From: Lutraria lutraria
Taxonomy: Eukaryota; Mollusca; Bivalvia; Venerida; Mactridae
Assembly (NCBI GenBank): GCA_964023205.1
Contig: OZ026851.1
Span: 14,797,637 to 14,861,636 of the forward strand
DNA: 64,000 bases
Direction: 5' to 3'
Positions 23,301 to 35,300 of the stretch are shown in pieces. The notes beneath the pieces were generated by a model. The model searched no databases. It saw nothing but the letters and a program-made list of their open reading frames with translations, and was not told the origin of the DNA. The position numbers were made by a program, and so were the translations under genes. The number at the start of each line of letters is the position of its first letter. Position 1 is the stretch's first letter.

Positions 23301-26300
23301 TATCAATGAAAAATTTGTAGTCAGAAATGTGAAAAGTAACAATGTCATTGTAATTGTAAACAATCTTCTTTAAAATTATAATATAGCAGCTCATACACAC
23401 ACATTATCATTTATACAATAGAGATTAATACATTGAAATATTAGAACAAGAACACATACCACAAACTCTTAGTGAATCCAAGAAATTATTAAGGCATACG
23501 TTTATCAACAGTTTTAGTAGTACATTGTAATGTGAAATAAATATCTAAATATATGAAATCATTCAATGTTAGGTATGATACACAACATGTGCGTTCTTTT
23601 ATTTCATTAATTTACATGATAACATAGTATTTCTTAGTAAGAAAAAACACCACAAAACCTTCAAAAACGACATACTCACATATAAGATCATAATTTAAAA
23701 TAAAAAAAACAATAAAAAAGACCAGTCAAATGGGTGTTACGAGTTGATTAACTCGAGTTACCTGACACTGTGTAATCAAGTATTTACAGTAAAATGAGTA
23801 AGCCTAAGATGAGTCTTTGTTCAAAAATGTTTCAAACATGTTATAAAAATATCCATAACAAGAAAAGCTATAACAAAACGTTATAGGTAGACGAAATACA
23901 AGAAGCATATTGGTTAATGTTTTTTGTATGAAGTTGCTTTTTTCATAAAGGATATTGACTTTATATTTTATTCAATCGTCCATTATGGAGAGCATAATTT
24001 TTTTACATGATATGAGTAATACACATATATTGACAATCATGAGAATTTGACAAATGAATAAATGCATGTATATAGTTCACAACCACATGGTAATATCATA
24101 CCCTACATCAATCAAATAGAATAAACCCTAAATGTTAACAAATTCACCATAATCTGCTATGATACAACCACGTAGAGCTTCAAATAGCATTTCAGATATT
24201 ATGCAACACAACAGCTTATCTAGGTTAATCATCACAGAGAAATGCTTGCATGAATTACTTACCTATCAACTATAAATAGATTCAGTCATCACCATTAGCC
24301 AATCAAATGGTCAGGATTAACCAAACTGATAATAGACACTACACTGTGCACTCGCAAACAGCTATAATAAACTAATACTCATAAGATTAATTCGTCTAGA
24401 AAATAATGACGATACAACATAACAAGAAAAATGTAACGAATGTACGTGTTAACTTAGGTACAAGACTAAGGTACGAGTAAATGTGTTTGTTACGGTGCGA
24501 ACTGACTGAAAAGCTTATCTAGTCAACTCGTACCGTTGTCAACACGTAGCTTAGTCAACACGTACCTTATCTTTGACCAACCCGTACCCGGCCAAGTTAA
24601 CGTGTACTTTAGTCAACACGTACCTTAGTAAAAAAATGTTTTTATATCTGTTATAGGATTACTTTATAGATGGTGATTGACATGGAAATCATGGATTTGA
24701 CAATGCATTTGAGGAGGCATTTGAAGGCTTTGCAGAAGTGATTATATGTAATTAAGGCATTTCACAATAAATGACTGGAAGAATATGTATTAAAGCGTTA
24801 ATTGTGTTTAATGGTCAGAGTAACGAATTTTAATTATGCCTAATTATTTTTTTAATTTTGTTAAAGTCTAACTGCAACTAATTATCGATATTCATAATGA
24901 GTCGCCGCACTTAATTATGCTATTTCATTTGCTCCTTTAATTTAGTGTTTGTCACACGCCAGAGAACTGGATTATAAGCTAAGGAGAAAGAAATTTTAGC
25001 CGCTTGTATTTTGTGCTATGTTTTCATTACTATGAAGCTGAAACTATTTATTTTATCAAACGCCCAATTTTACACAAAGTATATTCATTAGCGTTGTACA
25101 TTAGATCAAAGAAATGATACATGTACAAAACACTACAAAAGACTGACATGAAGACATATACAGACTAAATATATGTAGTGTATAAAGTGACGAGGTTGTA
25201 AATAAGTTGTGAAACACTCAAAACCATGATTCAAAATCTCTGAAAAATAAGTATTTCTTGAAAGTATTCACAGTATCAGAAATTCTCAGTTCTGGTAAAT
25301 TGCTCCATAGCATTGGAGCTACAGTTTTAAAATTCCTTTCACCAAACGTTGAATGTTTTTATTATAAGGTACATCATAACAACCAGTAACATTTCTGAAG
25401 CTGTTTATCTGTGGCTTGATACTTGTTCGCGTAACAGTCCAATGACCCTCTTGCACATGGCAGTTCAAATTTTGAATTCAATTATGGCTTTAACGGGAAA
25501 CCAATGAAGTTGGAATAATGCATGTGTATGTATATATATATGTCATTATTTATTATATGTATTATGATAAATTATAATAAAGATATTTTGTCTAGTCATG
25601 TGTGATATACTAGTATTATCATAACAGTATCAGACATGTTAAACTGCTACGAGTCATGAGAAATTGATATCTAAATATATGAAATCATTCAATATTAGGT
25701 TATGATACACAACATCGGCGTTCTTTTATTTCATTAGTATACATGATTACATAGTATTTCTTTGTGAGAAAAAAACCGCAAAACCTGCAAAAACATCATA
25801 TCCACATATACGAGTATAGTCACAATTTTGATAAAAACTTAATAAAAAGACAAATCACATAAAAAATCAAATAAATGTAGGTACAAGTTGATTAAGTTAC
25901 GAGTTGATAAACTCGATTTACCTGTCGCAGCGTAATCAATTATTTACAGTAAAATGAGTAAGCCTAATATCAGTCTTTGTTCCAAAATGTTTAAACATGT
26001 TATAAAAAATATTCATAAAAGATAATGAAGATACAACAAAATCATATAGTACGTGTTAACTAAGGTACGAGTTGACTAAGGTACATGTTAACGTAACGGG
26101 ATTGGCTTGAATCGCTAATAAACGTAAAATAATATTTTAGTTATTTACAAAGATTAAATATCATACTTTAACACCAAGCAACAAAAAAATTCTAACCGAA
26201 CGCGCAAAATGGTGTTTCATTGTGATACATACTGCTCCCCTTAATCGACTTTTCCTTATCAGCGTTAACCATCTCTAACGTAGTGTGCATTGTATTGGTA

Positions 26301-29300
26301 CGTTATGATACTATTAATTCGTTAATGACAATAATTTGTTTTAAAATCTCTTTCTAGACACGGTTGTACAATTATTTAACCGTAAACACTTGCGATTTTG
26401 ATTGGCTATCAAAATGATCAAATGCGCATTGTATTGGTACGATATGATAATATTAATTCATTAATGACAAACAATTGTTATAAAATCTCTTACTAGACAT
26501 CAAACATGGACGTGGTTTCAAATGTTGAACCGTAAACATTAGCGATTTTGATTGGCTATCAAAATTGAAAGGGGTGCGCCAAATTCGTTGATTTCATGAG
26601 ACGATAATGATCCGACGCTTTGTTAATTGTTCAGCTTAAAAAACGAAGTAGGTGTCATTTTCGAATTAACACTGCCGTCTAATTCGAAGACGGATTTCAA
26701 AACGGTTTTCGGTATTTTGTAGCGGAAATGTTAATCTAAGGACACGTGCATCAGAACTGGAACTTGTTTTTACTTTTTGTCTATGGCGTATTACGTAATT
26801 AACAGCGGGGTTCTGGGTAAGGAATTCCTTTAAAGTCAAGTATCTAACGAACCGAGGACGTTATCAAAAAACTGGGACACCGTTCCCTGCATTTTACATT
26901 TATAGTGATTTTAAGGCTATTTATTGTATTATATTCATATATACAGAGTAGTTACGTGCGATATTGGTTTATGTAATATTTGTTTCAAATCACTTGCGAT
27001 GGACTTTGTGCAGTGGGTTTATTTCAGTATATGATTATGGTTTAGTTTTGAAACTTGATTTCACCAGACATCCAGTCCCGTTCCCTTAACCAATTTCAAG
27101 TACGATTTGACTACGGTACGGGTTGACTAAGGTATGAGCTGACTGGAAAACATTTTGTTGCTTTGTATTTGTATAAATTAAGAAAAATAACAATGCATAT
27201 CAACAAATTGGGGTATTTCATATATTATGTGTTTATTTTAAGTTTTAATCACCTTTTAAAAAGTTATGCATCTGTCAATATTTTGCCCGCCTGGGGGAAT
27301 TTTGATGTCTAAATCTCCACCCTAGAGACAATCGTGTTCGTCTGAATCCCCACCATAGAGCCTATACTTGGTCTATCAAATGCGACATGGATGTAAAGAG
27401 TCTATTTCCCTGGACCCGGAGTCATTAAGTTTATCAAATTCCCGCCTGTCGGAAATGGTCTTCTGTTTAAGTCCCGTGTATGCCCGCCGCCCGGGCGGGC
27501 AAAATATTGAGTGAGAGGTTATAGTGATTTGTAGTCCGTGACATTAACCACACGACCATGGAGGCGGGTCTGGGTTATTTCAGTGGATGTCGCGAATGAA
27601 AATTACAAGATTTATATCTTTATTGATTTATTGTTACATTAACCATCTAGAAGTATATCTCCATAATTCTAGCGTATTTTCTTGTTCATAGGTGTATCGT
27701 GTGTTGATGGTAAAAACATGTCTATCCCAAGCTATGGTATGTTATGAAAATGAATATTGTGGTGGGGGGGGGATGACGTAGGAGGTCTATGTCAGGCCGG
27801 AACAGTACGCGGACACTTCCCCCATATGTAACTAGCAAATGTAAAACAGGAAACGTTTCAAAACATCCAGTCTTTGTAGTTTTGAAGATGAATCATTGCC
27901 TTGAAATTTACAGGAACTTACAATTGCACTAATAAATATAAACACTGCACTACACATGCGTAGTCAGGCATCGCGGCGTTATAATTATTATACAATTTAA
28001 CCAGTGTGCGGACACCCGTTTGTACAGACGTAAAAGTGGTCAAATAAGGTAAACTCACCTGAATTTTTTTTTTGTATTTATTTCATTTACACATGAAAAT
28101 ATTTTTTAGCTCACCTGATTCATCACAATTAGTTTGTTTACACTCTAGCAACCGCAGCTCTTTACGAATCTTGATTAAACTTGCTCACTATGTATATGGC
28201 CACAATGTCTCGGCTAAGTTCGATTATGGGCAAAATCTGATAATAACGTCTAGAGTTATGGGCCCTTGAATTACAAAATTTACTATATTTAGCTTGTTTA
28301 CACTCTAGCGCCTTCATTTATTCACCAATCCTGATCATATTTTCAGTAAATGTGTATAACCAAGAGATCTTGAACAAGTTCGATTATGGGCAATATCAGA
28401 CCAGAACTTCAAGAGTTATGGGCCCTTGATTTTGAAAATTTGCTATATTTTAGCTTGTTTACACACTAGCGCCTTCATTTATACACCGATCCTAATAATA
28501 TTTTCAGTAAATGAGTATAACCAAAAGACCTCGAACAAGTTTGATTATGGGCAGAATCGGACGACAGCTTCAAGAGTTATGGGCCCTTGACTTAGAAAAT
28601 TTGCTATATTTTAGCTTGTTTACACTCTAGCGCCTTCATTTATTCACCGATCCTAATCATATTTACAATGAATGTGTATGACTTTATGGTTTTGGACAAG
28701 TTAAGTTATGGGTGGAATCGAACTACAACTTCAAGAGTTATGGACCCTTGGATTAGAAAATTTGCTACGTTTTAGCTTGTTTAACAGTATTATACCTTCA
28801 TCTCAAAATCTACGTAAAAATGAGTTTTACGAGATGGAAACTATATTACCTGGTCATTGATTACTGGCCTTTGTTCTCAGGTGAGCGATAAAGGGCCAAT
28901 GTGGCCCTCTTGTTTATTAAAAGCATAACATGTTTAAAGCACTGACTGCAATATGTCAATTCATGTATTCTGCTTTTTGCAAACACCATGCAAAACCAAG
29001 TTTTAGTGTGTATTTTACCGAAAAAGAGTTTATCTAGATTTACTTTATATTTCCATCACGAAGTTTGAAGGTTAATGGAGTTAAGGACATCAACATAAAT
29101 AAATAAAATGGTAAGCAAAAACATTTGACTGTAGTCTCATGGCCCAAGCGCCCAAGTGATAAAGATGTGAAAGTTGCTGAGTTCAGTATTTGTAAAGAGT
29201 ATCGATAGTGTATTTCAGGTTTTTTTTCGTTCAAGTAAGGTATTGAAACAGGATTTTACAGCACGAGAAACAACACACAATAACTCAAAACGTGACTATT

Positions 29301-32300
29301 TATTACCACCGAATATAGGTGTATATAATATGAGTATATATAGTCAGCAGACTACGTCAGCTTCTGTGCTCCTAAAGGTGACCACAGTAGGTCCTGTGCT
29401 CCTTCCTACAATGGAGCAATACATAAAAGGAGTAAACATGATAGCAGTAATGAAAGTGACAAAGAATGAAAGGGGTAATGAATGAAAATATGGAATGAAA
29501 GGAGTAACGAATTGACCGTGTATATACGGAGCATGAACACAACATGTGAAAGTATTAAAATTCAAACACAGAAGCTTAACTTCAAATTATATGACATAAC
29601 AGAATATAAGATTTCACAAATAACTGATTCATCTATGAGAATAATTAATATAGTAAACTTCCCTGAGTTTAAAAGCACGACATGTGAACAATATCATTGT
29701 AACATGTAAAAGTAAAACTATTATAAATTAGAATAAAGTCCTTTATTAAAACACAAACAAGCACATTTCAATTATTGTTCATCAAGTCTATAAACCTTTG
29801 TTTAATGACATACACACCCAAATGTAGTTATAATAAGGAATGAATGAAACTTTTTGTTGACAATCTTGGAACCTTTATGACCACCTTTGGAGAACAATTT
29901 AAGTATGTCACCATGCTAGATTGTTTTTTCATATTCCTATGAAATAAGTACATATACATTTTGTAGTTGATTTTCGGACGTTTTTTCAGCCGCTATCGAC
30001 TGTGATGGATAATGTCAATTAAAAGCCATTTTGGACAGACATATCAGTGTTTTATCGTGAAAAACACATTAGTTCAACTGCACAACTGTTACTGATGGTT
30101 AAAATCAAATAAACATGACAGTTTCTTCTTAAAAGAAAAAAGACAAATAATCTTGTAATTCTATCTATATTTTGACGCCAAGATTTGTTTTAGAAAAAGT
30201 CACATAACAAAAAAAGTACAAATAAGAATGATATAAAACTTTGCATACAGTTTATTTGATACATTTGCAACACGAAAATATGAACAAACAAGTATGTTAC
30301 CATGCTAATTTCAGAAATATTTCAATTATTGCAAGTTCACCATTCAAGTTTTTTTGCTGAAATAATCAGCAAAGCAACGCATTTTTCAGTATATAACATA
30401 CAAATTATTTTAAAAGGTAGATGCACATTCTTGAGCTAGCAAAATACATACAATAAACATAATACTATACTCAGATCATTATTCAATGCATATTAATGAA
30501 CTTTCTTCAATGTCTTAATAATAGAAACTAAACAAGAATCAGAATATATCATTTCTTCCGATCCAAAATATACACACACATATATATACACTTACACTCA
30601 TTAATATATTTACAAGGTGAATTATTCACTTCAGTTTAAACAAGTCCAGTTAATTCTTCATTCTTAGTGTTCAAGATACAACACATTATTCACATATTTA
30701 AATGTTCAAAGTGGTCACACAAGGATTTCAATATTTTCTTACACGAAGTGACGCGTGGGTTACCAAGATGCTTTGAACTCAGAAGTTCTATTAGTCCATT
30801 TCCCCTCTCCTTCTTGAATACCGTTACCAAATGGGAATACTGCAGTCCCGAGTCAGCAATCTTCCCGACCATTTGCGGGGATACAACTTTTTGTGGAGCT
30901 AATGGTACCAAGGTTAACTTATTATTCGAGGACATATCCTGAAATGTAAGGCACTGAAATCCCCATTCTGTCGTGAAACTATGCTTGCACATAAATCACA
31001 TGGCACTTTAGAATACTGAAATAACTTGCAAAGATTCAGTACATCATCAGTTGCATTATGTGCAGAGTAGTTTTCTTCAAGCAGCATCTGACACAAGTAC
31101 TCCTGCTTGTAATTGTCCAATCCTGGATGAATTTCCTTCATTACATGGAGTGAATCAATGGCGCCTGCACATAATTGTAGAAACTCACTCTCCAAGTCCA
31201 CTACACGTAATGCTTTTAATAGTCGAGGAGAGTCGAATACCTTCAAGTTGTGTCCAACAAGCACTACCTTGCCAATTCGTTTAATATAGGCTAGAAAAAA
31301 GGCCAATGCTTCTTTCAGTGGTATAGCACAAACAGGCGATCCAGGTAAAAAAAGAACACTTCCTTTAGCTGTAAGTCCTGTCACTCTGGATGAAGCTGAA
31401 GATATTGGTTTCCTTGACAATACATACTGGTCAAATGTTACATCACCACAACAAGCTGCAATTTGTAATATGTCAGTGTCCTCAGCAAGTGATCCAGTTT
31501 CAATGTCAAAATATACAATATTGTCCACAGAGCTGATGGGCGTCATGTAGGAGGTCGACTGACAATGGGGATGGAGTTATCATCGGCATGATGGGACAGC
31601 AGTTTGATATGTTGTGCCTTCTTTCTTTTCCTTTTTTATTCAATTCTAATCTTTTTTTACACTTATTCTAAATTTTGTTCAGTTTATTTTCTTTCTATTT
31701 GCTGTCTCTTTCTTTCGATATCTATCGCTGTTGCCTCTTTCAAATATATTCTTCCTGGTGACAATCCTAATGTTTCATTTAGTTTGTTGATATAACCATT
31801 GCCAATTTTTTTTGGGCTACTGCACGGCCTACCATGGACAGCAGGTTACCAGTCGCAGAAAAATGGCATCTTTTTGGGGCTTTTGCAGCAACCATGTTGT
31901 TGAATGACTCTATTTCTTTTGTAGAACCCCCTGGAGCAATTATTTCAGAATTCTGACTAAACGACCGAAAAGCAGCATCCAAATATCTCCTAAGGTCCTC
32001 ACCACAAACTCTTAGGTGTAGAATTATGCTGGTAATTGTCTGGATCCGTTTTATATCTGCACCATTCACCACACATAGTGTGTTCACCAAATGTGTGGGG
32101 CACAATCTGCTCAAACTGAGCTTTACACATTAAGCTATCTCCTTTAGTCTGGGCCAAAGCATAATTGAAGCGCTTCTTCAATCAAGTATGAAATGGTACT
32201 GTTTGTCAAAACTTTGTGTTTTTCTGCAATATGAACAAGCTATTGGTCAAATGTTTAGAGGTATGGTTTATATCACTCCATTTTGTAACACTGTGATTAA

Positions 32301-35300
32301 GATCCTGACGAATTCGGGCCATTGTTGTTGTGTCTTCATCCATTATCAATGTAAATACTTACTCACCATTTTCTACTGACTTGATGAGGTTGATACTAGT
32401 ACCTACATCGGGCTCCATAGCTTTCGCACTTCCTGACCAGTTTGTATAGCATTTATGAGGGAGAATGTTCTCCTTATTTCTAGTTGCGTTGTTACATATC
32501 CTACAATCCGACTGTCTTACCCCCAAAGCACATATTCTTCCTGTTTTATTACCAATAAGTGTTCCGACGCCCGATTTACTGTCGTATGACCTACCACTAC
32601 CACGCCTCTGCCACCCCATGTCATATTTAAATACTCATTCACTACTTGCTGATAGTGCTGGTCTGAAATGACAAAATACGAAAACTCAAAATTCTGGAAC
32701 TTAGATTCATCAAATTCAACTATATTGATGTCTCAGTATTTCAGGATCATTAGAGATGGGTGTGTCGTCAGTCAATTTTATCTCGTGTTTTCCTAGTTTA
32801 CAACGCCTAACTTCTTCTTTTGCAAAACCTGTAGCATGTAACATACAGAAAGTATAAGTTCAACTTAACTTACACGTTCTAAAAGGCTAATGACTGTAAC
32901 TAGGACTATGGAAACATCATTAATTCAAGGGTCGAAAATTCTCAAACTGAAGAACTTTTACTCAGAATATATTTAAACACCTGGCTAAAATCATTCCATA
33001 TCGTTTCGCTTTTTCTCCTGTACTATTTCTGACCTCCACTTACTTTTCTAAGTTGGAGTTAATAATAGATCAATTAAACGCTGAAACTGCTTCAAAAAGT
33101 CCTCTCCTAAGGGGATGTGAGTCACTACATCTACAATGACTGGAAAACGCACTTTATTCCTTCAAATTCTGTTGTTGTTTCTCCTTCACAGTCCAACAGT
33201 GTTTCATTGGCTGTCATGAATTGATGTTTTGAACGTTCTAAGCCATGTCTAAATTTATATGGAATGCTTTTTAATGATTTACTTGTAATAAAAACGATTT
33301 ACAGTCTGTGTCGACTTTCCATGACAAAGACAAGCCGGATACTTTTCCACTAACTCTAAATTTCTGCCTCAAATTAACAATTATGACATCATTTATGGAC
33401 CATTCAAGACTTGAAACCTTCTCATGTCCTTTACAGTCAGTCTCTTAATTTAAATTCGACATATGTTTTCTGAGTCCCGTGTCCTAAAATGGATATTATT
33501 CTGTTTTCTTCCTGTCAGATGTCTTTGAGATTCGATATCAAACACCCGCTGCTGTGTCCTTGTCTTGTCACGTTCTGTAAGTCTCAATCACTCCTCCTGC
33601 ATGGAACTCGTTGTAGTTTCCTGTAAGGTTTTGGGATGTGTTCTCTTTACAGCTTATCTGAAGTCTGAGGAGTTGTGGCAGTTTTCAGGGTAGACTTTAT
33701 GGTACATATCCTCTAGTGCCTGTCAAACATCACGTAAAGATTCTTACGTAACTTTGCATCCGCTTTATAAATGTCCTTCATATTGGCAATGCCAATTCTG
33801 TCTTGTAATTTGCAGGTTCCAGTCATACTGAATATTCAACGTTTCAGCTTGGCCTCTAAGACTACAAAGTAGTGTTCACCGTTTATATTCTAACAGCGAT
33901 TTAGCAAAGACAGGCTATTAAGAATTACCTCCTAAAATCACGCCAAGTATCAGATGGAAAGACGCGATTGACGGGACTCGTGTACTTTCACAGTACTTTT
34001 AGGTATGCCGTCCTGAGGTATGGGAGAATAAATATTCTGCACTGCTTTATCCATACACAACTTCAGACAGAGAGAAAGTAAGAACGCTACAAGAATGATC
34101 TTATTTACTCCAGCCATGAGGCTGAACACTTCAATTCTGTCTCTGACCAATTCTCTGATGTGGTTAAATTTGTCAATGGCAAATTCCACATAGGCTGCGA
34201 GGAGTGTTACTAATATCTAGAAAAGCACAAACTATTTCCATGTGTGATTCCGTCCGCTACCAGCATACAATGGAGCAATACATAAAAGGAGTAAACATGG
34301 AAGGAGTAATGCATATGACAAAGAATGAAAGGAGTAATTAATAAAGTATGGGATGAAAGGAGTTACGAATGGATCGTGTATACAAAGAGCATAAACGCAT
34401 ATTCGTTACAGTATTACATTTATTGAATACCTGAATTATCTTAGCCAGTGATGATTTTTAAGTCATTTACACAAGGACTGTCAATTTATTTTGTGTGTAA
34501 ACATCGTCTGCTGATTATGTATAAACTGGAAGTGTAAACAATATATGCATCATACCGGAAGAAGGGTAATTTCGTTACGAATACTTGTACAAAATGTATG
34601 TACCGGTAATATCGGTATCGTACGGGATGTTTTACATCATTTAAAACTCGCCGAATACGAGGGCGTCCACGTACTGGTAGTGTCCGCGCACTGTTCCGGT
34701 CTGTCTACATCACGTGTTTTAGCACGTATAATCATTGTTTGTTTATTTTCATTGTCTTAATAAGCACTGTAAATCACCGACTGTGTTTTTGGAATATAAA
34801 TATTGGGAGTATAAATGTGACCATTGTTTTTGTATACAAAATTGCTCTTCCAACTCAGCTAATCGGACTGTTAGTATTATAGCCAATTATAAATACAAAT
34901 ACTTATATACCATATTGCTACAAAAGTATGCAAAAAAGATAGGCTCAGGCCGATACAGCGAACCCCTCTGACAAATAAATCGACCAATTTGAATTTCTCT
35001 AATTAATAACATTATAACATTTGTAGCAGTATGATGTATGTATTATTTGTATTTATACATTTAATGGTAAGTGCAGCATATCAGGTCACATTTAACGGCG
35101 CTACACACAGTACGACTCGCGCGAGTTATCGAAGCATATGTGTATATTATACAAATGTATATGTTTAAATTGATAAACTGTGAAATATACTATTCCAAAA
35201 TATTTTTAAAACCGTACCACCAGCTACTCTATTACAAAAAGTGCAAAAGTGTAACAACTTCTTACGTTCAGTTCACAAAATGCATCCCGTTCAAACGTGT

